The notes beneath the pieces were generated by a model. That model was given only the letters and a program-made list of their open reading frames with translations. It made no database searches and was not told the DNA's origin. The translations under genes and the position numbers were made by a program. 64,000 nt of DNA from Albidovulum aestuarii (GTDB lineage Bacteria; Pseudomonadota; Alphaproteobacteria; Rhodobacterales; Rhodobacteraceae): assembly GCF_029961185.1 (NCBI RefSeq), contig NZ_JASBQQ010000013.1, forward strand, positions 16,915-80,914, in the 5' to 3' direction. Shown piece by piece: positions 8,145-17,647 of the stretch (positions are counted from its first letter, which is position 1; every line of letters begins with the position of its first letter).

Positions 8145-9017
8145 ATGACGGATATCTCAGTCATCGGATTGGGGGCGATGGGATCGGCGCTGGCGCGCGC
8201 GCAGTTGAAGGCGGGCCGGTCGGTCACGGTCTGGAACCGGAGCCCGGAAAAGGCGGCGCCGCTTGGGGCGGATGGCGCCGTCGTCGCCGACACTGCCGCC
8301 GAGGCCATCGCGGCGAGCCCGGTCACGATCACCTGCGTGAAGTCGCATCCCCAGACCATCGACGTGTTGCGAAACGCCTCGAACGCACTGCCGGGCAGGA
8401 CAATCATCGAACTGTCGACCGGCGGTGCGGAGGAAGCCGAGGAACTGGCGCGGTTCCTTGAAGGCGCGGGCGCCGAATGGATGGTGGGCATCATCAACGC
8501 ATACCCGCACATGATCGGTGGCGAAGAGACCGTGCTTTCGGTGGTCGGCACCGAGGCGCAGTGGAAGGCGCATGGCCCGATCATCAAGGCCATGGGCGGT
8601 GCGTCGGTCCATGTGGGTGATCAGGCGGGCATGCTCGCGGCTTTGTTTGCGGCCCTCTTCACCGTGCGTCAGGGCTTTATGTGGGGCATGATCTATGGCG
8701 CGCTGGCCTGCAATAAGGCGGGCATTACGATGCAGATGTTTTCCGATCTGGTGCCGATCTCGATGGGCATGATGAAGCCCTATTACGACTACTTCGCAAC
8801 GACCGCGCCCGGCGCCAATTACGACGACCCACCCGCCACGATGCGCACCTATGCTGCGGCTTTGGAGGATGTGCTGTCGAGCTTCGAGGCGCTCGGCGCC
8901 CGCGATGAACTGCCGCGGCTTTTCGTCGACATGGCCCATAAGGGCATAGCGGCGGGGCTGGAGGACAAGGCGCTGACCGCTGTAATTGATGTTCTCGACA
9001 AAGACGGCCCTGACTGA
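8145..9017 (+). CDS. NAD(P)-dependent oxidoreductase, imine reductase / beta-hydroxyacid dehydrogenase superfamily
   Basis: The protein has 290 aa. The N-terminal Rossmann domain begins SVIGLGAMGSALARA and has the NADP-preferring WNRSPEKA loop after the second strand. A long C-terminal helical domain forms the dimer in this family. The lack of the strict 3-hydroxyisobutyrate dehydrogenase lysine motif and the IRED-like segments (NAYPHMIGGEETVL, MRTYAAALEDVL) point to an imine-reductase-type member. It stands alone between divergent and convergent neighbours. The substrate is unknown. Confidence 0.82.
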   Translation: MTDISVIGLGAMGSALARAQLKAGRSVTVWNRSPEKAAPLGADGAVVADTAAEAIAASPVTITCVKSHPQTIDVLRNASNALPGRTIIELSTGGAEEAEELARFLEGAGAEWMVGIINAYPHMIGGEETVLSVVGTEAQWKAHGPIIKAMGGASVHVGDQAGMLAALFAALFTVRQGFMWGMIYGALACNKAGITMQMFSDLVPISMGMMKPYYDYFATTAPGANYDDPPATMRTYAAALEDVLSSFEALGARDELPRLFVDMAHKGIAAGLEDKALTAVIDVLDKDGPD

Positions 9018-9047
9018 ACTCCAACGACCGATTCCGAACCGCCGCCT

Positions 9048-9686
9048 TCATTCGTCGTAAAGGCGGTTTTCTTCGTTGCCACGCATTGCCGCTTCCATAT
9101 CGTCCAGTGACCGATCCAGCTTCGCGTGTTCGATCAGCGCCTCGGCATAGGTCGGAAGCCCTTCTCCCGACACCGCCTTTTCCGGTTGCCAAAGACCCGA
9201 GCGGATGACCGCCTTGCCGCAGTGATAGAACGCCTCCTCCACTCCGACGAGGATCGCGAATTCCGGCACCCGCCCGTTGATCGTCATCGTCTCGCGCAGG
9301 GCCAGGTCCCGCACGATCCGGGCGGAACCGTTGACCCGCACCACTTCGCGCCGGTTCGGCACCATGAACATCAGCGCGATGCGGCCCGTCTCGAGAATGT
9401 TGGCGAAGGTGTCGAATCGGTGGTTGCCGGGCCGGTCGGGAATCGCGAGTGTCTTTTCGTCCACGACCTTCACGAAGCCCGCCGGGTCCCCCTTCGGTGC
9501 AACATCGGCGTGGCCGTGGCGGTCATGGGTGCCGATCGTCACGAAGGGTGAACGCTCGATCCATGCCCGTACGAGCGGGTCGATATGGTCGATGATCTTG
9601 CCGGTCTGGGAGGCAAATTCGTCGGGGATGACCGCCCGGACCTCGTCCACGCTCGTGATGACGTCTGTGGGTTCGTAAGGGGTCAT
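9048..9686 (-). CDS. Pyridoxamine 5'-phosphate oxidase-family FMN protein (MSMEG_1061-like)
   Basis: The protein has 212 aa. The split-barrel flavoprotein fold is shown by SPFVTIGTHDRHGHADVAPKGDPAGF, by LAIPDRPGNHRFDTFANIL (FMN phosphate contacts), and by the C-terminal GLWQPEK. This matches the PPOX-class subfamily described from Mycobacterium MSMEG_1061, not PdxH itself. AAAGGAGG lies 7 nt before the ATG at 9686. It probably reduces a small cofactor or electrophile with NAD(P)H; the substrate is unknown. It is divergent from ileS across 175 bp. Confidence 0.85.
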   Translation of the reverse strand: MTPYEPTDVITSVDEVRAVIPDEFASQTGKIIDHIDPLVRAWIERSPFVTIGTHDRHGHADVAPKGDPAGFVKVVDEKTLAIPDRPGNHRFDTFANILETGRIALMFMVPNRREVVRVNGSARIVRDLALRETMTINGRVPEFAILVGVEEAFYHCGKAVIRSGLWQPEKAVSGEGLPTYAEALIEHAKLDRSLDDMEAAMRGNEENRLYDE

Positions 9687-9770
9687 GCGGACACCTCCTT
9701 TACCTCCGGGCGTATGGGAATTATAGCACGGGCGCATGATGTGTCTGCACCACGGGATACGAATTACGAA

Positions 9771-9797
9771 CCCGGCGCTCTGAGAAGAGACGCCGGG
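9771..9797 (+). other. Strong hairpin in the ileS upstream region
   Basis: CCCGGCGCTCT (9771-9781) pairs with AGAG-A-CGCCGGG (9786-9797) around a GAGA loop, with one bulged A. It lies 65 nt before the ileS ATG. No T-tract follows and no T-box features are seen. It may be a leader structure or chance. Confidence 0.4.
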
Positions 9798-9861
9798 CAA
9801 AGGTGTTCGAGATTTCGCACCGCCCCTCGATCAGAATTGACCTTCCGAAGGACCGCCAGAA

Positions 9862-12819
9862 ATGTGCGCCGATACGACAGACACGACCCCCGACTACCGT
9901 AACACCGTTTTCCTGCCCGAAACTGATTTCCCGATGCGTGCGGGGCTTCCGCAGCGCGAGCCGGAATGGCTTGCCCGCTGGGAAAGGATCGGCATCTATG
10001 ACCGCCTGCGCGAAAAGCAGGGTCGTGCACCCTTCACGCTGCATGATGGACCGCCCTATGCCAACGGCCACCTTCATATCGGCCACGCGCTGAACAAGGT
10101 GCTGAAGGACATGGTTGTCCGCAGCCAGCAGATGATGGGCAAGGACGCCCGTTACGTGCCGGGCTGGGATTGCCACGGCCTGCCCATCGAATGGAAAATC
10201 GAGGAGCAGTACCGCCAGAAGGGCCTGAACAAGGACGACGTCGATGTCGTTGCCTTCCGCCAGGAATGCCGCAAGTTCGCCGAGGGCTGGATCGACATCC
10301 AGCGCGAGGAGTTCAAGCGCCTTGGCGTGACCGGCAACTGGCCCGATCCGTACCTGACGATGGACTACCACGCCGAGGCGGTCATCGCGGGCGAGTTCCT
10401 GAAATTCCTGATGAACGGCACGCTCTATCAGGGATCGAAGCCCGTGATGTGGTCGCCGGTCGAAAAGACCGCGCTCGCCGAGGCCGAGGTCGAGTATCAC
10501 GACCATACGAGCCATACGATCTGGGTGCGGTTTCCGGTTCAGAGCTTAACGCAAAAGAGCTTGGTGCTTGTGCCTAAGCCTGGAGATGGTAATCGCCCGT
10601 TCCAGCTTCTCGAAAAAGCTTCAGTTGTAATCTGGACAACGACCCCTTGGACAATTCCGCAGAACCGTGCGGTCGCGTTTAACCCGGAACTCGCCTACTC
10701 TCTGTACGAGATCGAAGAAGTTCTTGAAGGCAGTAACTGTGAAGTCGGCGAGGTTGTCATCCTCTCGAGTTCTAGAGCGCAGGATGCGTTCGCGGCGGCA
10801 AAGGTGACAAAGGCTAGTGAGTTGGCGACTGTTACCGAGGGAACTCTTGAGGGCATGACCCTCGCCCACCCCCTCCGCGGCGTCGACGGCGCGAACGGCG
10901 AATGGGATTACGACGTTCCGATGCTGCCCGGCGACCACGTCACTGACGAAGCGGGCACCGGTTTTGTCCATACCGCCCCGAGCCATGGTGACGACGACTA
11001 TCAGCTTGGCCTGAAATACGGGCTGCCCATGACCTACAACGTCATGGAGGATGGTTCTTACCGCAAGGATCTACCCATCTTCGGCGGTGAGGCGATCATC
11101 AATGCCGATGGCAAGGAAGGCCCGGCCAATGTCTCGGTGATCAAGAACCTCGCCTGGGCGGGTAAGCTTTTTGCCAAGGGCAAGGTCAAGCACAGCTACC
11201 CCCATAGCTGGCGCTCCAAGGCGCCGCTGATCTACCGCAACACGCCGCAATGGTTTGTGGCCATCGACGCAAAGCTTGACGACGGCATGGGCGACTATGG
11301 CGACACGATCCGCGCCCGCGCGCTCAAGTCAATCGACGAGTTGGTCACCTGGACACCGAAGACCGGCCGCAACCGCCTGCATTCGATGATCGAGGCGCGG
11401 CCCGACTGGGTTCTGTCGCGCCAGCGCGCCTGGGGTGTGCCGCTGACCTGTTTCGTGAAGAAGGGGGCAAAGCCCACCGACGAGGGCTTCCTCCTCCGCG
11501 ATCCGGCCGTCAATGCCCGCATCGTCGCCGCCTTCGAGGAAGAGGGCGCGGACGTCTGGTACAAGGACGGGTTCAAGGCGCGGGTTCTGGGCAATGACTA
11601 TGACCCCGAGGCCTATGAACAGGTCTTCGACGTTCTGGATGTCTGGTTCGATTCAGGCTCCACCCATGCCTTCGTCCTGCGCGACCGCAAAGACGGGACC
11701 AAGGACGGCATCGCCGATCTTTACCTTGAAGGCACCGACCAGCATCGGGGTTGGTTCCATTCGTCGATGCTGCAGGCCTGCGGCACCAAGGGCCGCGCGC
11801 CCTATCATGGCGTCCTGACCCATGGTTTCACGCTGGACGAGAAGGGCATGAAGATGTCCAAATCGCTCGGCAACACCATCGTGCCCGAGGAGGTCGTCAA
11901 ACAATACGGCGCCGATATCCTCAGGCTCTGGGTGGCGCAGACCGACTATACGGTCGACCAGCGGATCGGGCCCGAGATTCTGAAGGGGACGGCGGACAGC
12001 TACCGCCGGTTGCGCAATACGATGCGCTTCCTGCTGGGCAACCTCGCCGGGTTCAGCGACGCTGAAAAGGTCGCGCCTGCCGGCATGCCGGAACTGGAAC
12101 GCTGGGTGCTGCACCGTCTGGCCGAACTCGACCATACGGTTCGCAAGGGCTATGCGAAATACGATTTCCAAGGTGTGTTCCAGACCCTCTTCACCTTCTG
12201 CACCGTGGACCTGTCGGCCATCTATTTCGACATCCGCAAGGACGCGCTTTACTGTGATGCCGAAGGCAGCCTGACGCGCCGGTCGGCGCGGACGGTGCTG
12301 GATCTTCTCTTCCACCGGCTCGCAACATGGCTCGCGCCGATCCTCGTCTTCACGATGGAGGACGTGTGGCTGTCGCGCTTCCCCGGTGATGCGTCCTCGG
12401 TCCATCTGGAGGATATGCCTGAGACGCCGGGCGACTGGCTGGATGAACCGCTTGCCCAGAAATGGGAGAAGATCCGCCGCGTCCGCCGGGTGGTGACGGC
12501 GGCTTTGGAGGTGCAGCGCACCGCCAAGGTCATTGGTGCCTCGCTGGAAGCGGCCCCTGTGGTGCATGTCGAGGATGCCGACACGCTGAAGGCCCTGCAA
12601 TCGGTGCCCTTCGCCGATATCTGCATCACCTCCGGTATCAGCCTGACCGGCGATCCGGTGCCGAACGAGGCGTTCCGCCTGCCCGAAGTGCCGGGCGTCG
12701 GCGTAGTGTTCGAAACCGCCGAGGGCGAGAAATGCCAGCGCTGCTGGAAGATCCTGCCCGATGTCGGATCGCACGGCCACGCGGGCACATGCCACCGCTG
12801 CGACGAGGCGCTTGGCTGA
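9862..12819 (+). CDS. ileS: Isoleucyl-tRNA synthetase
   Basis: This 985-aa class I aminoacyl-tRNA synthetase charges tRNA-Ile. The HIGH signature is at residues 72-75 (NGHLHIGHALNK), KMSKS at 664-668, and the editing-domain motif TTTPWTIP in CP1. The C-terminus has a CXXC...CXXC zinc site (CQRCW and CHRCD). Length and zinc finger fit the common bacterial type. Codons between about 10535 and 10855 (residues 225-331) differ sharply from the rest: many TTA, GGA, AGT, ACT, CCT and AGA, and lower GC. The reading frame is intact and conserved motifs persist. This suggests internal replacement by recombination. Confidence 0.97.
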   Translation: MCADTTDTTPDYRNTVFLPETDFPMRAGLPQREPEWLARWERIGIYDRLREKQGRAPFTLHDGPPYANGHLHIGHALNKVLKDMVVRSQQMMGKDARYVPGWDCHGLPIEWKIEEQYRQKGLNKDDVDVVAFRQECRKFAEGWIDIQREEFKRLGVTGNWPDPYLTMDYHAEAVIAGEFLKFLMNGTLYQGSKPVMWSPVEKTALAEAEVEYHDHTSHTIWVRFPVQSLTQKSLVLVPKPGDGNRPFQLLEKASVVIWTTTPWTIPQNRAVAFNPELAYSLYEIEEVLEGSNCEVGEVVILSSSRAQDAFAAAKVTKASELATVTEGTLEGMTLAHPLRGVDGANGEWDYDVPMLPGDHVTDEAGTGFVHTAPSHGDDDYQLGLKYGLPMTYNVMEDGSYRKDLPIFGGEAIINADGKEGPANVSVIKNLAWAGKLFAKGKVKHSYPHSWRSKAPLIYRNTPQWFVAIDAKLDDGMGDYGDTIRARALKSIDELVTWTPKTGRNRLHSMIEARPDWVLSRQRAWGVPLTCFVKKGAKPTDEGFLLRDPAVNARIVAAFEEEGADVWYKDGFKARVLGNDYDPEAYEQVFDVLDVWFDSGSTHAFVLRDRKDGTKDGIADLYLEGTDQHRGWFHSSMLQACGTKGRAPYHGVLTHGFTLDEKGMKMSKSLGNTIVPEEVVKQYGADILRLWVAQTDYTVDQRIGPEILKGTADSYRRLRNTMRFLLGNLAGFSDAEKVAPAGMPELERWVLHRLAELDHTVRKGYAKYDFQGVFQTLFTFCTVDLSAIYFDIRKDALYCDAEGSLTRRSARTVLDLLFHRLATWLAPILVFTMEDVWLSRFPGDASSVHLEDMPETPGDWLDEPLAQKWEKIRRVRRVVTAALEVQRTAKVIGASLEAAPVVHVEDADTLKALQSVPFADICITSGISLTGDPVPNEAFRLPEVPGVGVVFETAEGEKCQRCWKILPDVGSHGHAGTCHRCDEALG

Positions 12820-12901
12820 CACGCGTCGGATATCCGGATCGGTCCTTCGGCCGGTCCGGATACCCCTTGAACCTGTGCCCGGACGGAGGCACCTTCATGC
12901 C

Positions 12902-13351
12902 ATGCCAGACCTCAGTGTCGACACACCCTATGGCCGCCTGACTCTCACCGAGGAGAACGGCGAACTCGCGCGCGTCCGCTGGGGCGGCGAGGGCGGCGAC
13001 AGGACCGATGTCCTCACCGACGCGGCGGCCCAGCTTGCGGACTACTTCGCCGGCAGCCGCCGGACCTTTGACCTGCCCATCGCCATCCGTCCGGGCCTTC
13101 AGGGCGAGGTCATGCGGGCGATGGTCGCCATCCCCTTCGGTGAAACGCGGACCTATGGCGATCTGGCCAAGGCGCTGGCTGTGCCCGCGCAGGCTATTGG
13201 ACAGGCCTGTGGCGCCAACCCGATCCCGGTCATCGTGCCCTGCCATCGCATCCTCGGCGCGACCGGCTTGGGAGGGTTTTCCGCACCCGGCGGGGTCGAG
13301 ACAAAGGTGGCGTTGCTCCGGCATGAGGGGGCAGCGTCCCTGCTTCTCTGA
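12902..13351 (+). CDS. ogt: Methylated-DNA--[protein]-cysteine S-methyltransferase (Ogt type)
   Basis: This 149-aa suicide DNA-repair protein removes O6-alkyl groups from guanine. The alkyl-acceptor motif PCHR is at residues 113-116 (Cys114), with the DNA-binding stretch IPFGETRTYGDLAKAL upstream. It has no Ada DNA-binding extension. The chosen ATG follows GGAGG by about 14 nt; the frame is open further upstream into the end of ileS. It lies 82 bp behind ileS in the same direction and could be cotranscribed. Confidence 0.9.
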   Translation: MPDLSVDTPYGRLTLTEENGELARVRWGGEGGDRTDVLTDAAAQLADYFAGSRRTFDLPIAIRPGLQGEVMRAMVAIPFGETRTYGDLAKALAVPAQAIGQACGANPIPVIVPCHRILGATGLGGFSAPGGVETKVALLRHEGAASLLL

Positions 13352-13713
13352 CCGCCCGTTTCACCACTTCGGAACTTGGGCACCTGAAGCCGCTTTCGTA
13401 GGCAGCGCGCGGGTTTTGGCCGGGTCGGCTATGCTGCCGGTGACGTTCAACGTGATTGATGGCCCCTTCGTTTCGGCGACGGACGGCAGGAACCGGACGC
13501 TTTGCCGATACCTTGCCCGGGCTGGGCAACGTGATTGTTCGTCAGACGTCGCGCTCTTCCGTATACAGAAGGGCCCTTGCTCCAACGGCAACTTCACTCT
13601 GATCGAGTTCGGCGGTCATCCTTCATCCAGGAACCCGGCATCTGGGAACGCTTGGCCGATATGGTGACGTGACGCGTGGTACGGCGGCGCGCTGCCTCAA
13701 ACTGGCTGGCGTT
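13352..13713. other. Intergenic stretch without supported gene
   Basis: This is about 360 bp between the alkyltransferase gene and the end of the ABC operon on the other strand. Open frames on both strands show no ribosome-binding site, start or recognisable motif. No clear terminator hairpin with a T-run was found for either convergent gene. I see nothing functional here. Confidence 0.5.
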
Positions 13714-15732
13714 TCAAAGCGCCTCGCGCGGGATGTGACAGCGGATGGCGTGGCCGTGTCCGTCGTCCTGCCATGGCGGCGTCTCGGTGTCGCATTGCGG
13801 GCCGATCTTGCGCGGACAACGGCGCTGGAACGGGCAGCCGCGGGCCGGCGGCGACAGCTCCACGATGTCGGCGGCCGAGAGGGTGGGTACGGTGTCCGGG
13901 TCGGGTTCCAGCACCGCGCCGAGCAGGACCTCCGTATAGGGATGCGACGGTGCCGCATAGACAGCGGCGGCCGGCCCGATCTCGCAAAGACGTCCCTGAT
14001 AAAGGACGGCGACACGGTCAGACAGGGCGCGCACCACTGCGAGGTCGTGACTGACGAAGACATAGGCCGTGTTGCGGCTGCGCCGGAGTTGATCGAGAAG
14101 ATCGAGCACCGCCGCCTGAACCGAAACATCCAGCGCGGACGTCACCTCGTCGCACAGCACAAGGTCCGGTTCCGCTGCAAAGGCGCGGGCCACGGCAACG
14201 CGTTGCTTTTCCCCTCCTGACAACTGGCTCGGTAACCTGTCCATGTAATGAGCACCCAGACGAACGCTTTCCAGAAGGTCTTCGATACGCTGACGCAGCG
14301 CCTCTCCGGACAGGCCGAAGTAAAGCTTCAGCGGTTGCGCGAGGATCTCGGCGATGGTCTGGCGCGGGTTGAGACTTTCGTCAGGGTTCTGGAAGATAAG
14401 CTGCACGCGACGCAACTGATCGGGGCGGCGGGTATCGACGAGTGGCGGCAGCACCCCGTCGCCTGCCAGTTCGATGCGCCCGCCTGCAGGCGGCAACAGA
14501 CCGGCCACCGCCTTCAGGATCGTGGATTTTCCTGATCCGCTTTCGCCGACAAGGCCAAGCGTTTCGCCCTTTTCCAGTTCGATGGTGATTCCGTCCACTG
14601 TTGGTGTCGTGGCAGGTTTTCGGCCAAGGATCTGATCGAGAAAACCCGGACGCGCATAGCTTATCGACAGATCGCCCAGCGACAGGATGGCGTCCTCGGC
14701 AATCACACGCGGATCGGCATCGGCAGGCGACCGGGTGGGCAGGCTGTCCGCCCGGTCGGCATGGTGGCACCTGACGCGGGCACCGGAGGGCACCGTCGCG
14801 AGCGCGGGGCGGGACGTGCGGCAAACGTCGGTTGCGATCGCGCAGCGGTCGACAAAGGCGCACCCGTCGCCGGCCTTCCCGGGCGGTGGCGGACGGCCTT
14901 CGAGCGCCATCGGCAGGCGCGCGTCCGTCAGTTTCGGAATCGACGCGAGCAGACCCCGTGCATAGGGATGTGCGGGATTGCGCAGGACCTCGCGCACCGG
15001 GCCTTCCAGCACGGCCTCCCCCGCATACATCACAACCACCCTGTCGCAGACCCGTGCAATGGCGCCAAGGTCGTGGCTGACATAGACCATCGCCATCCCG
15101 GTCTCGGCGGCAAGGTCGCGCAGAAGTTCAAGGATATGCGCCTGCGTTGTGACATCGAGGCCGGTCGTGGGCTCGTCGAGCAAGAGCGCCTCAGGTTCGC
15201 CCGCGAGAGCCATCGCGATCGCTGCGCGCTGCTGTTGACCGCCCGAAAGCTCGTGCGGATAGCGCCCTGCGATGGCCGAGGGATCGGGCAGGCGTACCTG
15301 CTCGAGCAACTGGACGACGCGGGCAGAATGTTCGGCTTCCGGAAGTTTGGAATGAAGCCTCAACGCCTCGGACAACTGCGCGCCGATCTTCAGCGTCGGG
15401 GTCAGGGACTGGCCGGAATTTTGCGGGATGAGTGCGAGGCGGCCACCGCGTATCCCCTCCAGTTCCTTTCGGCTCAGCGTGAACATGTCGAGACCGGCAA
15501 AGTGCGTCCCGCCGCCAATCACCCGCAGCCCCCGCTTCAGATAGCCCATCATGGCGAGTGCCAGCGTCGACTTGCCCGAACCGCTTTCCCCGACGAGGCC
15601 AAGGCTTTCGCCGCGCCGCACCGCGAGGTCGATGTTGCGCAATACGGGCAGCGTATGGCCAGCGCGGCCGGTAAAACCGACGGAAAGGTCACGGACCTGG
15701 ATGAGGGGCTCTTTAGTCACCATATCCTTCAT
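13714..15732 (-). CDS. Peptide ABC transporter, fused dual ATP-binding protein (DppD-DppF type)
   Basis: The 672-aa protein holds two complete ABC ATPase domains. The first has Walker A GESGSGKST at 49-56, signature LSGGQQQR and Walker B LLLDEPTTGLD. The second has Walker A around residue 393, signature LSGGEKQR and Walker B LVLCDEVTSALD. Each is followed by an oligopeptide/dipeptide C-terminal extension with the Cys-rich RCAIATDVCR or RCPRKIGPQCD element. It energises import by the adjacent permeases. Its ATG overlaps the permease stop by 1 nt (TGATG), so translation is coupled. Confidence 0.92.
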   Translation of the reverse strand: MKDMVTKEPLIQVRDLSVGFTGRAGHTLPVLRNIDLAVRRGESLGLVGESGSGKSTLALAMMGYLKRGLRVIGGGTHFAGLDMFTLSRKELEGIRGGRLALIPQNSGQSLTPTLKIGAQLSEALRLHSKLPEAEHSARVVQLLEQVRLPDPSAIAGRYPHELSGGQQQRAAIAMALAGEPEALLLDEPTTGLDVTTQAHILELLRDLAAETGMAMVYVSHDLGAIARVCDRVVVMYAGEAVLEGPVREVLRNPAHPYARGLLASIPKLTDARLPMALEGRPPPPGKAGDGCAFVDRCAIATDVCRTSRPALATVPSGARVRCHHADRADSLPTRSPADADPRVIAEDAILSLGDLSISYARPGFLDQILGRKPATTPTVDGITIELEKGETLGLVGESGSGKSTILKAVAGLLPPAGGRIELAGDGVLPPLVDTRRPDQLRRVQLIFQNPDESLNPRQTIAEILAQPLKLYFGLSGEALRQRIEDLLESVRLGAHYMDRLPSQLSGGEKQRVAVARAFAAEPDLVLCDEVTSALDVSVQAAVLDLLDQLRRSRNTAYVFVSHDLAVVRALSDRVAVLYQGRLCEIGPAAAVYAAPSHPYTEVLLGAVLEPDPDTVPTLSAADIVELSPPARGCPFQRRCPRKIGPQCDTETPPWQDDGHGHAIRCHIPREAL

Positions 15733-16619
15733 CACACCGGGGCTTTCTGTGCGCGGTCGATGCCAAGCGCCTTGGCCAGCGCGTCGGCTGTCAGATTGAT
15801 GCCGATGATCAGCGAGGAGAGCCCGATTACCGGTGCCAGCACACCCCAGGGCGCGAAGGACATGAAGCCACGCGCATCGGCGATCATCAGCCCCCAGTCC
15901 GGTGTCGGTGGCGAGACGCCGAAGCCGAGGAACGACAGCGATGAGAAGGCGAGCAGCATCCAAGACCAGCGCATCGCGCCCTCGACGAGAAGCGCGTCGC
16001 GAACATTGGGCAGAAGCTCGCGCTGGATGATCGTCATGCGCCCGTGGCCCCGCGCCCGGGCGGCCTGAATAAAGTCGCGGGCGACCACATCATGGGTCGC
16101 CGCGCGGGCGATACGGATCACGGGAATGCCGTAGAAGAAGGCGAGCGTCGGGATCAGCACCTCGATCCCGGTGCCGAACGTGACGATCAGCACCAGCATC
16201 TTGAGAATCCACGGCAGCGACAGGAAGGCATCGACGACCCGCATCAGCACGTCGTCGAGCCGCCCGCCGACGAGCCCGAAAAAGATGCCAACGAACCCGC
16301 CCCAAAGCACGGCAATGGGCGTCGCGATGCCGGTGACAAGGATCGCCTCGCGACCGCCGAGAAGCGTGCGGCTGAACGTGTCACGGCCCAGATGGTCGGT
16401 GCCGAACCAATGGGCGCCGGACGGCGCCTGCATCATCAGGTTCGCATCCACCGCCTTGTAATCATAGGGCGCGAGCCACGGCCCGAAGATCGCGAGGAAC
16501 AGGTGGAACGTCACCAGCGCGAGGCCGATCGCGCCCGAGGGCCGCGAAGTGATATCGGCGATCACGCCAAGGAAACGTGACGCGACGGAGGGACGGGCAT
16601 TGGTGGATGCAACGGCCAT
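15732..16619 (-). CDS. Peptide ABC transporter permease (DppC type)
   Basis: The 295-aa inner-membrane protein has about six hydrophobic segments. It carries the OppC/DppC N-terminal element (HWFGTDHLGRDTFSR) and the cytoplasmic EAA loop (AARARGHGRMTIIQRELLP) that contacts the ATPase. It is the third gene of the operon: its start overlaps the upstream permease stop (TGATG) and its stop overlaps the ATPase start. It works with the DppB-type partner and the binding protein to import peptides or similar solutes. Confidence 0.92.
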   Translation of the reverse strand: MAVASTNARPSVASRFLGVIADITSRPSGAIGLALVTFHLFLAIFGPWLAPYDYKAVDANLMMQAPSGAHWFGTDHLGRDTFSRTLLGGREAILVTGIATPIAVLWGGFVGIFFGLVGGRLDDVLMRVVDAFLSLPWILKMLVLIVTFGTGIEVLIPTLAFFYGIPVIRIARAATHDVVARDFIQAARARGHGRMTIIQRELLPNVRDALLVEGAMRWSWMLLAFSSLSFLGFGVSPPTPDWGLMIADARGFMSFAPWGVLAPVIGLSSLIIGINLTADALAKALGIDRAQKAPV

Positions 16620-17578
16620 CAGCCCTTCCTCATGTGCAATGTCCGCAGCCGGGGATTGGCGATCATGGTCAGAAGGTCGGCGGCGAGGTTCACGCCGACA
16701 TAGACCGAGGCGATGATCAGGGCGATCGCCTGCGTCACCGGCAGGTCACGGTCAGAGATGGAGTCGATCATCATCCTGCCCAGACCCGGATAGTTGAACA
16801 CAGTCTCGATCACGACGACACCGCCCAGAAGCCAGGCGATGGTCAGCGCCACGACGTTGATCGCGGGCAAAAGCGCATTGGGCAGGACATGCCGGAAGAC
16901 GATGCGCCAGTACGGCACGCCCTTCAGTGTCGCCATCTGTGCGTAATCCGATGCCATCGCTTCGATCACCGAGGACCGCACCGTGCGCAGGATATGCGCG
17001 GTCATGACGAAGGTCAGGACCATCATCGGCAGGAAAATTTCCGGAAAGAATTCCGATATCGGGGCGTTGGCCGAGGTCAGGACAATGCCAGGTATCCAGC
17101 CAAGCCAGACCGAGAAGATCAGGATGAGGAGCGTGGCTGAAACAAATTCCGGGATCGTCATCGCACCGATCGCGATCGTGGAGATCGTCAGGTCGACCAT
17201 CCGGTCGCGCCAGAGCGCGGCGACCACACCGAGAAAGAGCGCGAGCGGGATGCCTGCGAGCATGGCGCAGGAGGCGAGAAGCAGAGTGTTGCGAAGGCGA
17301 TAGCCGACCAGTTCGGTGATCTGTTTCTGCCCATTGGCGGACACGCCGAGATCGCCGGTTACGGCACCGGCGGCCCATTCAAGATAGCGCTCGGTCGCGG
17401 GCCGGTTCAGTCCCAGTTCCTGTCGGCAGTTTTCCAGAAGCTGCCCCTGCGCCTCGCGTTCAAGGAAGGCCGTGCAGGCATCGCCCGGCAGGATTTCGAC
17501 CCCGGCGAAGATGATGAGCGACACGAGAAAGACAGTGATCGCCCCCAGCGCCAGCCGCCGGATGAGCATTCTGAGCAT
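16619..17578 (-). CDS. Peptide ABC transporter permease (DppB type)
   Basis: The 319-aa inner-membrane protein is typical of DppB/OppB. It has an N-terminal membrane segment (LALGAITVFLVSLIIF), a long periplasmic loop, then five further segments and the EAA loop (YAQMATLKGVPYWRIVFRHVLP). I start at 17578, where GGAGAT precedes the ATG; the frame is open 14 codons further but has no site. It sits 69 bp behind the binding-protein gene and overlaps the next permease by one base. Confidence 0.92.
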   Translation of the reverse strand: MLRMLIRRLALGAITVFLVSLIIFAGVEILPGDACTAFLEREAQGQLLENCRQELGLNRPATERYLEWAAGAVTGDLGVSANGQKQITELVGYRLRNTLLLASCAMLAGIPLALFLGVVAALWRDRMVDLTISTIAIGAMTIPEFVSATLLILIFSVWLGWIPGIVLTSANAPISEFFPEIFLPMMVLTFVMTAHILRTVRSSVIEAMASDYAQMATLKGVPYWRIVFRHVLPNALLPAINVVALTIAWLLGGVVVIETVFNYPGLGRMMIDSISDRDLPVTQAIALIIASVYVGVNLAADLLTMIANPRLRTLHMRKG

Positions 17579-17647
17579 CGGGATATCTCCGCATGACAAG
17601 GCCGGAGCGCGGTTCGACACGCCCCGGCCATTGAAGCTGTCAGGCCG

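Noticed and set aside
11653..12822. A 389-codon antisense frame within ileS
   Set aside because: Its composition is typical of antisense frames of high-GC genes, with no motif or start signal. ileS on the other strand is certain.
13008..13667. A plus-strand frame extending beyond the alkyltransferase gene into the gap
   Set aside because: Its first half is out of frame with the alkyltransferase, and its second half shows no motif, start or ribosome-binding site.
14761..16068. A 435-codon frame opposite the peptide ABC genes
   Set aside because: Antisense shadow of two conserved transporter genes; no recognisable family.
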